From: Paraglaciecola algarum
Lineage (GTDB): Bacteria; Pseudomonadota; Gammaproteobacteria; Enterobacterales; Alteromonadaceae
Assembly: GCF_021532655.1 (NCBI RefSeq)
Contig: NZ_JAKGAS010000001.1
Coordinates: 1-64,000, forward strand
Direction of reading: 5' to 3'
DNA length: 64,000 nucleotides
The notes under the pieces are model-generated. The model saw only the letters and a program-made list of their open reading frames with translations. It searched no databases and was not told where the DNA came from. Every line of letters starts with the position of its first letter. Within the stretch, counting starts at the first letter, position 1. The translations under genes and the position numbers were made by a program. Positions 1 through 9,547 of the stretch are shown here, in pieces.

Positions 1-49
1 TTAAAGACGTAGTAGCGATGGCGATAGATGTTTTAACTATTTTCAACAT
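1..49 (-). CDS. N-terminus of an exported protein (cut by window edge)
   Basis: An ATG at 49 on the minus strand opens a frame that stays open to the window edge. The 16 residues seen, MLKIVKTSIAIATTSL, have a Lys-containing start followed by a hydrophobic run, as in a Sec signal peptide. A purine-rich AAAGAGAA lies just upstream as a weak ribosome-binding site. The rest of the gene is outside the window, so its function cannot be stated. Confidence 0.5.
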   Translation of the reverse strand, partial: MLKIVKTSIAIATTSL

Positions 50-247
50 GGTTAAATTCTCTTTTTAGTTAAGTTAAATGGATTTGTTTGGAAGTGATGT
101 TTGCTTCCGATGTGTGTATTAAAGCTCAACTAATTTGATTAAAAAATCTACGTGTGAATACTTAGGTATGTGAAGTGATAACTAACTATTTTGAGATGAT
201 GAGTATGAGTTCTGGGTAGTTAAACCGCATTCACAGTTTTAGAAACT

Positions 248-271
248 AAAAAAGCCGCAAAGCGGCTTTTT
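248..271. terminator. Bidirectional intrinsic terminator after the his operon
   Basis: A GCCGC stem with an AAA loop and GCGGC return is flanked by an A-tract on one side and a T-tract on the other, so it can act on both strands. It lies about 35 bp after the hisIE stop codon and would end the his transcript. Confidence 0.85.
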
Positions 272-303
272 CATAATAGATGTTATCTTCTAACTAGTGT
301 GGC

Positions 304-924
304 TTATTTAGCGTGGCGTTTTTTTAAAACGTTAACTACATCAGACAAATTTAAATCACTGGCTTGAAGTAAAACTATTAGGTGGTATAACAAATCAGCT
401 GATTCATTTTTTAGTTCTTCTAAATCTTTAACCGTAGCAGCTAGGGCTGTTTCAACGCCTTCTTCACCGACTTTTTGGGCTATACGTTTAATACCACTCG
501 CATACAAGCTTGCCGTATAACTTGAGTTAGCATCTGCACCTTTACGTGAGGCGATAACTTGTTCCAGTTCAGCAATGAAACTGACATCAGCAGATCCACT
601 AGCAGCCCAGCATGTTTCTGTACCTTTGTGACAGGTTGGCCCTACTGGGTTAACTAATGCCAATACACAATCGTTATCACAATCAACGCTAATCTCTACT
701 AAGTTTAAGCTATTGCCGGACTCTTCACCTTTGGTCCATAACCTTTGCTTAGAGCGACTAAAAAAAGTGACTAACTGAGTATCTAAGGTTTTTTCAAGGG
801 CTGCTTGGTTCATAAAACCTTGCATTAATACTTTGCCGCTAACCGCATTTTGGACAACGCAAGGAAGCAGGTTATCCATTTTTTGCCAAGCCAAGTCAGC
901 CATGTTTTGTTTAGTAATAATCAT
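304..924 (-). CDS. hisI: Bifunctional phosphoribosyl-AMP cyclohydrolase / phosphoribosyl-ATP pyrophosphatase HisIE
   Basis: The gene carries out steps 2 and 3 of histidine synthesis: hydrolysis of PR-ATP to PR-AMP and opening of the PR-AMP ring, in the cytosol. At 206 aa it matches the fused enterobacterial HisIE (about 203 aa). The N-terminal half holds the cyclohydrolase signature ([25 protein letters not shown], then DCDNDC and CHKGTETCW, with metal-binding Cys). The C-terminal half from about residue 115 is the pyrophosphatase with [13 protein letters not shown] and ESADLLYHL. It is the last gene of the operon. It is separated from hisF by 148 bp that contain a palindromic repeat, unlike the tight spacing elsewhere in the operon. 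Confidence 0.96.
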   Translation of the reverse strand: MIITKQNMADLAWQKMDNLLPCVVQNAVSGKVLMQGFMNQAALEKTLDTQLVTFFSRSKQRLWTKGEESGNSLNLVEISVDCDNDCVLALVNPVGPTCHKGTETCWAASGSADVSFIAELEQVIASRKGADANSSYTASLYASGIKRIAQKVGEEGVETALAATVKDLEELKNESADLLYHLIVLLQASDLNLSDVVNVLKKRHAK

Positions 925-966
925 CTTAATCTCTAATAATGTTTTAGCTACGAGCGTAAAGCGTTT

Positions 967-1067
967 GAACCACAGAGGTCACAGAGCGCTTCGCTACACA
1001 GAGGGGAAGAATGTTAAGAGTTAAATTTTTATTTTCTCTGTGCACTCAGTGTCCTCTGTGGTGAATA
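967..1067. repeat. CACAGAG palindromic repeat element inside the his operon
   Basis: The left arm (ACCACAGAGGTCACAGAG, then GCGCTTCGC) and the right arm (its imperfect reverse complement, ending TCCTCTGTGGTGAAT) form an element of about 100 bp that fills most of the hisF-hisIE gap. Related copies occur at 26.6, 27.9-28.0 and 28.7 kb. It looks like a small non-autonomous palindromic repeat. It would be transcribed with the operon and could fold into a hairpin between hisF and hisIE. Confidence 0.7.
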
Positions 1068-1072
1068 TTTTT

Positions 1073-1846
1073 TTAGTTTCTGATGGCTATATTTTGTGTG
1101 CGTAAATAGGCTTTCAATTCTGGAATTGGAATAATGCCTTTGTGAAATACAGAAGCGGCTAGGGCGCCATCTACGTCCGCTTGTTCAAATACATCTTTAA
1201 AGTGAATTGATTCACCTGCACCACCTGAAGCAATCAAAGGTACTTTGCATGCGGTGCGAATAGCGCTTAATTGGGCTAGATCGTAACCTTTGCGCACGCC
1301 GTCTTGGTTCATGCAGTTTAATACAATTTCTCCAGCACCACGCTCTTGTACTTCTTTTACCCAATCAGCGGTTTGCCAAGCGGTGACTTGGGTTCGGCTT
1401 TCGTCACCTGTGTATTGATGAACTTGGTATTTACCGGTTTCTTCATTGTAGAAACTGTCTATGCCTACTACCACACATTGTTGGCCGAAGGTGTCATGTA
1501 ATCGGGTAATTAACTCGGGGTCCGCTAAAGCAGGAGAGTTGACTGAAATTTTATCAGCCCCCATCTCTAGGATCTTACCTGCGTCTTCAACGGTCTTAAT
1601 GCCACCTGCTACACAAAATGGAATATCTATCACTTGTGCAATACGGGTTACCCAGCTTTTGTCCACGACTCTTTGATCACTCGAGGCGGTAATATCGTAA
1701 AAAACCAATTCGTCAGCACCTTGTTGAGCGTACTGCTCAGCCAGAGGAACTATGTCGCCGATGATTTCATGGTTACGGAATTTAACCCCTTTTACTACCT
1801 TGCCATCTTTTACATCTAGGCAAGGGATAATGCGTCTAGCTAACAT
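1073..1846 (-). CDS. hisF: Imidazole glycerol phosphate synthase cyclase subunit HisF
   Basis: HisF pairs with HisH and uses the ammonia that HisH makes to turn PRFAR into IGP and AICAR. The protein has 257 aa, the standard length. It starts [21 protein letters not shown], with the catalytic Asp in CLDV, and carries the second Asp in VVVGIDS and the phosphate-binding [11 protein letters not shown] and LIASGGAGE loops of a (beta/alpha)8 barrel. It follows the aminotransferase gene by only 8 bp. In most gammaproteobacterial his operons hisF follows hisA directly, so the intervening aminotransferase is unusual. Confidence 0.97.
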   Translation of the reverse strand: MLARRIIPCLDVKDGKVVKGVKFRNHEIIGDIVPLAEQYAQQGADELVFYDITASSDQRVVDKSWVTRIAQVIDIPFCVAGGIKTVEDAGKILEMGADKISVNSPALADPELITRLHDTFGQQCVVVGIDSFYNEETGKYQVHQYTGDESRTQVTAWQTADWVKEVQERGAGEIVLNCMNQDGVRKGYDLAQLSAIRTACKVPLIASGGAGESIHFKDVFEQADVDGALAASVFHKGIIPIPELKAYLRTQNIAIRN

Positions 1847-1854
1847 AAATAACC

Positions 1855-2853
1855 TTATTTAACCTGAGTTAACCAATTATGATTGTCAGGCGCCTTGCCC
1901 CACTGAATATCGTTCAATGCTTGACGTAACTTTTGTGTGGTTGGGCCTAATTCGCCAGTGCCAACTTGGTATTCTTTATCGTTATGGATAAGTGTTCCTA
2001 CAGAAGTGAGAACCGCTGCAGTACCAGCTAAAGCCGCTTCAACATTCGGTTTAGCTGCTCTTTCTAGCAATTCGGTAACGGTCAAGTCTCGCTCAGATAC
2101 TCTCATACCTAAATCAGCTGCAATTTGTAGGATTGAACTACGGGTCACCCCGTGTAAAAAGCTAGAATCCAAGGCTTTAGTAATGATTTCGTTGCCATCT
2201 ATTAATAAGAAGTTTGCTGCGCCAGTTTCTTGTACATCGCCATTTGGACAGAAAAGAATTTGATCAGCTTGAACCTGTTGTTTGGCTTTTAAAATAGGAC
2301 CTAATGCACTGGCATAGTTACCACCACTTTTGATCATACCCATATGTGGAGCACAGCGCATACCTGTTTCATCCAACAGAATACGTAGAGGTTTAGCGCC
2401 TCCGGCAAAATAGTCGCCTACCGGAGAGATTAGTACATATAACATCGAACTTAAGCTTGGCGCTGCAGCTTTACCAATTGCCGCTTCAGTCCCAATATGA
2501 GTAGGACGAATGTACATTGACCCCGGAGGCTCTGGAATATCGTCTATGTATTTAGCCAAAATTTGCAAAATCATGTCAGACACTCGAGTTTGGTCAATTT
2601 GTGGTAAATGTAATAACTGGCTGCTTTGGTCGAAACGGTTGACGTTTTGATCCATACGAAACACGTGTACGCTACCGTCTTGATGTTTAAAGGCTTTTAG
2701 CCCCTCAAAACAGGTACTTGAGTAATGTAATACGTGTGCACCAGGGTGCAACTGAATGCTGTCTGAGGATACAATTTCTGCATCACTCCACGCATTGTTT
2801 TCAAATTGACTTAATGCCATTTCGGGCATAAACACTGAACCAAAAGCCGCCAT
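1855..2853 (-). CDS. Branched-chain amino acid aminotransferase (class IV, PLP) inside the his operon
   Basis: This 332-aa class-IV aminotransferase should transfer amino groups between glutamate and branched-chain 2-oxo acids. The PLP lysine lies in [15 protein letters not shown]. Other family motifs are [60 protein letters not shown] and [12 protein letters not shown]. These match the longer BCAT-II type rather than the roughly 309-aa E. coli IlvE. It sits between hisA (46-bp gap) and hisF (8-bp gap) and must be co-transcribed with the histidine genes. Specificity is inferred from the family. A role in valine, leucine and isoleucine balance under histidine attenuation control is plausible but unproven. 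Confidence 0.9.
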   Translation of the reverse strand: MAAFGSVFMPEMALSQFENNAWSDAEIVSSDSIQLHPGAHVLHYSSTCFEGLKAFKHQDGSVHVFRMDQNVNRFDQSSQLLHLPQIDQTRVSDMILQILAKYIDDIPEPPGSMYIRPTHIGTEAAIGKAAAPSLSSMLYVLISPVGDYFAGGAKPLRILLDETGMRCAPHMGMIKSGGNYASALGPILKAKQQVQADQILFCPNGDVQETGAANFLLIDGNEIITKALDSSFLHGVTRSSILQIAADLGMRVSERDLTVTELLERAAKPNVEAALAGTAAVLTSVGTLIHNDKEYQVGTGELGPTTQKLRQALNDIQWGKAPDNHNWLTQVK

Positions 2854-2899
2854 TATAATTTCCTAAGCCGTTGTATTTTAATACTAATAAATCTTGTTT

Positions 2900-3670
<771 letters not shown>

Positions 3671-3687
3671 CTATTTATCTTGTTAAT

Positions 3688-4305
3688 TTATAGCTGGATA
3701 AAGTTTTTCAATAATTGTGCCCCAGCATTGCTCGAGCGTTCAGGGTGAAACTGCACCCCGAAGAAGTTGTCTTTATGGATCCCTGCTGAAAAGTCCATAC
3801 CGTATTGGCAACTCGCCATAGTATGCTCTGAAATTCCAACCGCAAAGCTATGCACAAAGTAGAAATAACTATTGTCATCTAAGCCTTTAAATAGCGGTGC
3901 ATCACCTACAGGTGTCACTGTATTCCAACCCATATGAGGTAGGCGTAAATCACCCACTTGCATACGTTTTACTTGGCCGGGGATAAGGTTTAAACACGGC
4001 GTATTATCAGACAAACTTTCTTCTGATGACTCAACCATAAGCTGCATGCCTAAACAAATACCTAACACAGGTTGAGTTAGCTGTTGAATACTGGCCACTA
4101 GTTGTTTTTGTTTGATGCTAGCCATAGCTGCATTTGCACTGCCTACACCGGGTAGAAATACTTTGTCAGCTTTTTGGATGATATTCACATCATCACTTAC
4201 CTCAACTTTTACACCTAAGTGTTCAACTGCAAATTTTACCGATGAAATATTGGCGCAGCCAGTGTTCACAATCACAATTTTTTGATTCATTTTTATATCG
4301 CTCAT
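3688..4305 (-). CDS. hisH: Imidazole glycerol phosphate synthase glutaminase subunit HisH
   Basis: HisH is the class-I glutamine amidotransferase that feeds ammonia to HisF. The catalytic nucleophile is in PVLGICLGMQLM, and the His-Glu pair is in FGVQFHPERS. VFLPGVGSANAAM forms the oxyanion strand region. At 205 aa it is close to the usual 196-200. It starts 13 bp after the hisB stop, so translation is probably coupled. A second ATG lies five codons in (MNQKIVIVNTG) and could be the true start. Confidence 0.96.
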   Translation of the reverse strand: MSDIKMNQKIVIVNTGCANISSVKFAVEHLGVKVEVSDDVNIIQKADKVFLPGVGSANAAMASIKQKQLVASIQQLTQPVLGICLGMQLMVESSEESLSDNTPCLNLIPGQVKRMQVGDLRLPHMGWNTVTPVGDAPLFKGLDDNSYFYFVHSFAVGISEHTMASCQYGMDFSAGIHKDNFFGVQFHPERSSNAGAQLLKNFIQL

Positions 4306-4318
4306 GCAGTCTATTTAA

Positions 4319-5386
4319 CTACAGCGCTCCTTTACTACTTGGCAAAGCTTCACCCTGTTTGTGGATGGCTTGACGTAAGGCACGGCCAAATACTTTAAAC
4401 AAACTCTCTACCTGATGATGGGCGTTGCCTTCAGTGGTTGATAGGTGTAGAGATAACCCCATGGCTTGAGCGATTGAATAAAAGAAGTGCTCAACCATTT
4501 CAGTGGCCATTTCGCCCACTTGTTCGCGAGTGAAAGTCGCATCAAACTTAAGGTGCGGGCGATTGGAAATATCTAAAATACATTCAGCGCGGCACTCATC
4601 CATAGGCAAAGCAAAGCCAAAACGGCCAATGCCCCGCTTGTCACCTAGGGCTTTTTTCATGGCTTCACCTAACGCCAGTGCAACATCTTCAACACTGTGG
4701 TGGTCATCAATATGTAAATCACCATCACAGGTTAGGTTTAATTCAAAACCGCCGTGAGTGGCGATTTGATCTAGCATATGATCGAAAAAGCCTAAGCCTG
4801 TTTCTATGGTAGATTTAGCACTTGAGTCTAAATCGACTTTCACTTGGATGTTGGTTTCAGAAGTAGTACGCACCACAGAAGCCACACGGCTTGAGGTTAA
4901 CAACTGTTTTTGAATGGTATGCCAGTTGTTGCTTTGTGGATTATATTTGATCCCCACTATGCCCATGTTTTCGGCTAATTGAATGTCGGTGTCACGATCA
5001 CCAATCACAAAAGAGCGAGTGAAATCGACTTTACCTTGTTGCAGGTAGTCTTTAACTAAGCCTAATTTAGGTTTACGACATGAGCAGTTATCGGCATCAA
5101 AATGTGGGCAAATAAGTACATCATCAAACACCACGCCTTGACTGGTAAATATGTCCATCATTTTATCGTGAGCTAAATCAAAGTCAGCTTGTGGAAAGCT
5201 ATCTGTACCTAAACCATCTTGATTAGATACCATGACTAAACGAAAACCAGACTGTTGTAGTTTTAATAACACTGGGATCACATTTGGTTCAAACACTAAC
5301 TTCTCTAAGGTATCGAGTTGTTTGTCAATTGCTGGCTCTTCAACCAGAGTCCCGTCACGATCGATAAAAAGAATAGGTTGGCTCAT
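4319..5386 (-). CDS. hisB: Bifunctional histidinol-phosphatase / imidazoleglycerol-phosphate dehydratase HisB
   Basis: The N-terminal HAD phosphatase ([12 protein letters not shown], later [12 protein letters not shown], a Cys/His zinc loop [14 protein letters not shown] and [16 protein letters not shown]) is fused to the dehydratase from about residue 168 ([40 protein letters not shown]). It performs the dehydration of IGP and the dephosphorylation of histidinol phosphate. I chose the ATG at 5386, which gives 355 aa, the E. coli length. It overlaps the hisC stop in ATGA, which supports translational coupling. A longer open frame upstream runs inside hisC and is not needed. Confidence 0.97.
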   Translation of the reverse strand: MSQPILFIDRDGTLVEEPAIDKQLDTLEKLVFEPNVIPVLLKLQQSGFRLVMVSNQDGLGTDSFPQADFDLAHDKMMDIFTSQGVVFDDVLICPHFDADNCSCRKPKLGLVKDYLQQGKVDFTRSFVIGDRDTDIQLAENMGIVGIKYNPQSNNWHTIQKQLLTSSRVASVVRTTSETNIQVKVDLDSSAKSTIETGLGFFDHMLDQIATHGGFELNLTCDGDLHIDDHHSVEDVALALGEAMKKALGDKRGIGRFGFALPMDECRAECILDISNRPHLKFDATFTREQVGEMATEMVEHFFYSIAQAMGLSLHLSTTEGNAHHQVESLFKVFGRALRQAIHKQGEALPSSKGAL

Positions 5387-6504
5387 GATTGATTTCCTGA
5401 TTGTTGATAAAAGCTGGTAATTAAACCTAGCAATTGTTGATTTTGTGCTGAACTGCCTACTGTAATGCGTAAACAATTAGCTAAATTTAGTTGTTTAGAT
5501 TGGTCGCGAATAAACATTTTGTGGCTAACCAAATAATTCATTAATGCCTGTTTTTGTGCGGTTCTAAACAGAATGAAGTTGGCATTGTCGTCGCCCACTA
5601 ACTTAATGTCGCCTAGTGAAACTAAGCTTTTCTTCAACAAGTCTTTTTCTGTTTGAATAGCAGATACTTGCTGTTGCATAGTCAATAAACCCTTTTCACT
5701 TAGTGCTTGTGCGGCAATTTGTGCCACTGGCTCAGGCATAGGGTAGGGTGCAATGACTTTTAGTAAAGTATGAATCACTTCTTCATTTGCTATGGTAAAG
5801 CCACATCTAAGTCCAGCCAATGCAAAGGCTTTTGATAACGTACGTAGTACAACTAAATTAGGATATTTCGCTAACTGAGATGCCCAAGTATTGTCTATAT
5901 CAAATTCGATGTAGGCTTCGTCAACTACCACTAGTGCAGAGTCGATAAAGTGGTTTAATACTTGTTCAATTTGTTCTGCGGCGACTGAAGTGCCTGTTGG
6001 ATTATTCGGCGAGCAAATAAATACTAGGTTCACTTTGTCTTTGAAGGTTTTTATTGCTTCCAGATCTAAGGAAAAATCAGTGTTAAGCGGTGCTTTGTGA
6101 ATACCTATATTGCAGGTCTCCGCACTTATTGCGTACATACCGTAAGTAGGTGGACAAATTAGAATATTGTCTTGACCTGATGTACAAAAAGCTCGGATCA
6201 ATAATTCTATACCTTCATCAGCCCCGCGACTCACCAACAGTTGTTTGTGGTTGACGCCTGCATATGCCGCATACGGATTAATGACCGCACTTGGTTGGCA
6301 ATCAGGGTATCGATTAAATAAATCACTCTTTACTGCAAAATCATTGGCATAGGGGGATTCGTTGGCATTTAGCCAAACCGGCACTTGTTCGTCTTGAGTG
6401 TTATCACTAGCGGCAAACAAACGCCTTGCTGACTCATAAGGTACTAAGGTTTTTAAATTTTCACATACCAATTTATTGATTAATTGACTGACAGGCTGAC
6501 TCAT
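5383..6504 (-). CDS. hisC: Histidinol-phosphate aminotransferase HisC
   Basis: This fold-type I PLP aminotransferase converts imidazole acetol phosphate and glutamate to histidinol phosphate. Motifs include [31 protein letters not shown] and the PLP lysine in [16 protein letters not shown]. An Arg that would bind the substrate carboxylate lies in CLRITVG near the C-terminus. It is 373 aa long. Its start overlaps the end of hisD by ATGA (6501-6504), and its stop overlaps hisB in the same way. Confidence 0.96.
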   Translation of the reverse strand: MSQPVSQLINKLVCENLKTLVPYESARRLFAASDNTQDEQVPVWLNANESPYANDFAVKSDLFNRYPDCQPSAVINPYAAYAGVNHKQLLVSRGADEGIELLIRAFCTSGQDNILICPPTYGMYAISAETCNIGIHKAPLNTDFSLDLEAIKTFKDKVNLVFICSPNNPTGTSVAAEQIEQVLNHFIDSALVVVDEAYIEFDIDNTWASQLAKYPNLVVLRTLSKAFALAGLRCGFTIANEEVIHTLLKVIAPYPMPEPVAQIAAQALSEKGLLTMQQQVSAIQTEKDLLKKSLVSLGDIKLVGDDNANFILFRTAQKQALMNYLVSHKMFIRDQSKQLNLANCLRITVGSSAQNQQLLGLITSFYQQSGNQS

Positions 6505-7823
6505 GAAGCATTACCGCCTTTATTTTCTGCGCATAAATCACTTTGTAAGCGTAAAGCTACAGCTTGTCTGTGAGCGTCTAAACCTTCAGCATCAGCTAAA
6601 TCCATAATCGCATCACCAATATTTTGTAATCCTAGGTAACTTAACTCTTGTACCGTGTAGCGGCGCATGAAATCAGCTAAACCAAGGCTTGAGTAATTAC
6701 GAGCATAACCATAAGTAGGCAAAACATGATTAGTGCCGCTGGCATAATCTCCAGCCGACTCTGGTGACCATTGACCAACAAATATAGAGCCTGCATTGGT
6801 GAGTTTATCTAAACTTTCCCGAGCGTTTTCTATTTGCACAATTAAGTGCTCAGGGCCATAGCTATTGCTTACTTCAAAAGCTTGCTCAATGTTGCCGGTT
6901 AAAATATAACGGCTATGTTGAATAGCTTGTTGGGCTATATCTTTGCGGCTTAGAGTGGCTAATTGAGCTGATACTTGTTGTTTGGTGGCTTCGATTAACG
7001 CTTCACTATCAGATACCAATACAGCTTGCGAATCTGCACCATGTTCTGCTTGAGATAATAAATCAGCAGCAACGTAAACAGGATTCGCGTCTTTGTCTGC
7101 GATCACTAATACTTCTGACGGACCAGCAGGCATGTCTATAGCTGGGCCAGCTGGGATTCGACTCACTTGTTGTTTAGCTTCGGTTACAAAACTATTACCG
7201 GGACCGAAAATTTTATCCACTTTAGCTATGGAATCTGTACCAAGGGCCAGTGCGGCAATGGCTTGTGCCCCACCGACTAAATAAATTTCATCAATGCCGC
7301 ACAACTTGGCTGCATAGCGAATTTCACTGGCAATTTGCCCATCTTTATTCGGAGGTGTACATAACACTTTACGAGCGCAACCTGCTACTTGCGCTGTGGC
7401 CCCCAACATCAAAACAGTTGATGGCAAAGGTGCTGTACCACCTGGGATATATAAACCAACAGAGGCAAGCGGTGCATGTTTTAATTCACACACCACGCCT
7501 GGTGCTGTTTCAACTTTCACATCTTGTGGATATTGCGCCTGATGAAAGCTTTTAATGTTAGTGTAAGCTTGATCAATGGCTTTTTTAACTTTAGCCGATA
7601 TCAAGCCTGACACTTCTTCAAGACTAACTTCGTCAAATTTTACACTTGTCAGTTTTGCGCCATCAAACTTTTCAGTTAGTGCTAAAAGTGCTTCATCACC
7701 TTGATACTTAACTTGCTCAATGATGTCAGAAACAATATCACTTAACTTTTGATTATCGGCCATAGCTGGGCGACTCAATAAGTTTTGTTGCTGTTGATTA
7801 TTCAGTGTTGACCAAATTTGCAT
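6501..7823 (-). CDS. hisD: Histidinol dehydrogenase HisD
   Basis: HisD oxidises histidinol to histidine in two NAD-dependent steps with a zinc ion. The 440-aa protein shows the family signature in VDKIFGPGNSFVTEAKQQV and AIDMPAGPSEVLVIAD. The zinc-site and catalytic region is LLSQAEHGADSQ, the base region is SYGPEHLIVQ, and the zinc-binding Asp/His part near the end is ESAGDYASGTNHVLPTYG. It begins 16 bp after hisG, with CAGG as a ribosome-binding site, and ends in a four-base overlap with hisC. Confidence 0.97.
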   Translation of the reverse strand: MQIWSTLNNQQQQNLLSRPAMADNQKLSDIVSDIIEQVKYQGDEALLALTEKFDGAKLTSVKFDEVSLEEVSGLISAKVKKAIDQAYTNIKSFHQAQYPQDVKVETAPGVVCELKHAPLASVGLYIPGGTAPLPSTVLMLGATAQVAGCARKVLCTPPNKDGQIASEIRYAAKLCGIDEIYLVGGAQAIAALALGTDSIAKVDKIFGPGNSFVTEAKQQVSRIPAGPAIDMPAGPSEVLVIADKDANPVYVAADLLSQAEHGADSQAVLVSDSEALIEATKQQVSAQLATLSRKDIAQQAIQHSRYILTGNIEQAFEVSNSYGPEHLIVQIENARESLDKLTNAGSIFVGQWSPESAGDYASGTNHVLPTYGYARNYSSLGLADFMRRYTVQELSYLGLQNIGDAIMDLADAEGLDAHRQAVALRLQSDLCAENKGGNAS

Positions 7824-7839
7824 TGTGTTGCCTGCGTAC

Positions 7840-8739
7840 CTATTTCATCATTTTTTCGATTGGCATAACCAAGATCGAACTACAACCAAGAGATTTTAAT
7901 TTCTCCATAGTTTCCCAAAACAGTGTTTCTGGGCTGACTACGTGGATAGCCACGACATCTCCATTGCCCGCTAGAGGTAGTACAGTTGGCGTTTCTGAAC
8001 CTGGTAATAAACTTTTTACTTGTTCTAGGTAAGCCTTTGGTGCGTGCAGCATGATGTATTTGCTTTCTTTAGCTTGAGTCACACCGTCCATACGAGGTAA
8101 TAAAGTATTAATAAGCGCTTGTTTTTCTTCGCTTAATTTACCTGCTTGCTGGATTAATACGGCCCGAGATACAAAAATTTCGTCGGCTTCTTGTAAGCCG
8201 TTAGCTTCCAATGTGGCACCTGTTGACACTAAATCACAAATTGCGTCAGCAACACCTGCACGAGGCGCCACTTCAACTGAGCCGGTCAACATGACTGTAC
8301 TGGCGTTAATGTTTTCTTTTTTGAAGAAACGTTCTAACAAATATGGATAAGTAGTGGCGACTTTTTTACCTTGTAACGATTGAATACCTTGGTAATCCAT
8401 TTCGTTTGGTACAGCTAAAGATAAACGACAGCCTCCGTAATCTAGTCTACGTAATTCTTTATATTCAGCTTGTTTGCCAGCGGCTTGGCGTTCTAACATT
8501 TTTTCTTCAAGCTCGTTTTGGCCGATGAACCCCATGTCAACTACACCGTCCATTACTAAACCAGGAATGTCGTCATCACGAACTAACAACAAATCAATGG
8601 GTTGATTAGTAGAATGAGCTATCAATAAACGGTCACGAATTTGTAATTTAATACCTATAGCTTTTAACAGTGAAATACTGTCGTCACTTAGGCGTCCTTT
8701 TTTTTGTACTGCAATACGTAGTCTTTTACTATCACTCAT
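7840..8739 (-). CDS. hisG: ATP phosphoribosyltransferase HisG (long form)
   Basis: HisG commits ATP and PRPP to histidine synthesis. At 299 aa this is the long, self-sufficient form. Catalytic domains run to about residue 220 and contain [55 protein letters not shown]. The C-terminal part ([15 protein letters not shown]... [21 protein letters not shown]) is the ACT-like domain that binds histidine for feedback inhibition. No hisZ is needed or seen. It is the first structural gene, about 178 bp after the leader peptide and behind the attenuator. Confidence 0.97.
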   Translation of the reverse strand: MSDSKRLRIAVQKKGRLSDDSISLLKAIGIKLQIRDRLLIAHSTNQPIDLLLVRDDDIPGLVMDGVVDMGFIGQNELEEKMLERQAAGKQAEYKELRRLDYGGCRLSLAVPNEMDYQGIQSLQGKKVATTYPYLLERFFKKENINASTVMLTGSVEVAPRAGVADAICDLVSTGATLEANGLQEADEIFVSRAVLIQQAGKLSEEKQALINTLLPRMDGVTQAKESKYIMLHAPKAYLEQVKSLLPGSETPTVLPLAGNGDVVAIHVVSPETLFWETMEKLKSLGCSSILVMPIEKMMK

Positions 8740-8826
8740 GATGAATGTGTCCCGTTTAATCTTGAATTTGTTAATTTAACCCGGTTGACCTAACCAATAC
8801 TTAGATCAACATTAAGCCTTTAAATG

Positions 8827-8857
8827 AAAAACCCCCGAAAGTTGCCTTCCGAGGGTT
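8827..8857 (-). terminator. his attenuator terminator
   Basis: On the minus strand a 12-pair stem (AACCCTCGGAAG against CTTTCGGGGGTT, with two G-U pairs) closes on a GCAA loop and is followed by a run of T. It stands between the leader peptide and hisG. Further upstream, 8879-8899 can form a competing hairpin (GAAGGT against ACCTTC). This is the standard layout for ribosome-mediated attenuation. Confidence 0.88.
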
Positions 8858-8916
8858 GAGAAAATTTTCTGCACCGCCAGAAGGTTCCACACACCTTCCA
8901 GCCAAAACCTGAAAGG

Positions 8917-8970
8917 TTAAGCTTTATGGTGATGGACGACTTGCAGTGTAATTTTCAAAATTTTGTTCAT
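8917..8970 (-). CDS. hisL: Histidine operon leader peptide
   Basis: A 17-codon frame reads MNKILKITLQVVHHHKA. Three adjacent histidine codons (CAT CAC CAT) are the sensor. When charged tRNA-His is scarce, the ribosome stalls there, and alternative pairing downstream would prevent the terminator at 8827-8857, allowing hisG to be transcribed. The run is shorter than the seven His codons of E. coli HisL. The position, the hairpins and the operon that follows make the assignment firm. Confidence 0.88.
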   Translation of the reverse strand: MNKILKITLQVVHHHKA

Positions 8971-9020
8971 TCCAATTAGTGTGAAGTACTAAAAAATAGC
9001 AACATCAATTTATGGCGCAT

Positions 9021-9049
9021 ACATTATGCAATCGGCCCGATTAATGCAA
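9021..9049 (-). promoter_or_regulatory. Candidate his operon promoter
   Basis: On the minus strand, TTGCAT (9044-9049) and TAATGT (9021-9026) are separated by 17 bp. Initiation would fall about 45 nt before the leader peptide start. This is the best sigma-70 match in the interval, but neither box is perfect. Confidence 0.5.
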
Positions 9050-9170
9050 TGAAAAATGCCAAGAAAGTTAGCTATTTCTTACAATTAAATCGACTATGGT
9101 ATGTTGAGCTTGTATATTTTGAATTATCTGCTCAAAAATAGGTCAAAATTTGTAAAGGAGGTTAAAAGTT

Positions 9171-9467
9171 ATGACCAGTGATTTATTGTTTTCTGTATTG
9201 CCTCGTGAAGGTAAAGTGCCAATTAAACAGGATACGCAGAAAGTTGAAAAAGTAGACAAACAAAATAAAATGAAGTCTCTTAGCGATGAGGAGCAGGAAT
9301 TACACCTTGAAGAAAGGGAAGCCCGTCAACAGCAACAAAAGCAGCAAGCTAAGAAAGAACCGGAAGAAACACCAACTGAAAACACTGAACAAGAAGCTGA
9401 AAAGCCTGATGAACCTAGCAGTAAGAAAAAACCAAAAGGGCCCAAACATCTAGATATCTATGTTTAG
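9171..9467 (+). CDS. Small highly charged protein of unknown function
   Basis: A strong AAAGGAGG ribosome-binding site at 9154-9161 sits 9 bp before the ATG, so the 98-aa product is very likely made. After a short hydrophobic start (TSDLLFSVLPREG) the chain is almost entirely Lys, Glu, Gln and Asp from about residue 20 to 85. It ends in KGPKHLDIYV. It has no signal peptide or membrane segment and is probably disordered or coiled. I recognise no domain. It is on the opposite strand from the his operon and just ahead of the YeiH gene, 80 bp away, so the two may share a transcript. Confidence 0.75.
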   Translation: MTSDLLFSVLPREGKVPIKQDTQKVEKVDKQNKMKSLSDEEQELHLEEREARQQQQKQQAKKEPEETPTENTEQEAEKPDEPSSKKKPKGPKHLDIYV

Positions 9468-9547
9468 GTAATCAAATTTGCGATAGTCTTGTTTTTCGTT
9501 GGTCTTTTAATTCATTCATTTTCAAATACTAATGGTATCCAGAACTA

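Noticed and set aside
833..1024. 63-codon plus-strand frame across hisI start and the repeat
   Set aside because: It is antisense to hisIE at one end and made of the CACAGAG repeat at the other; no ribosome-binding site.
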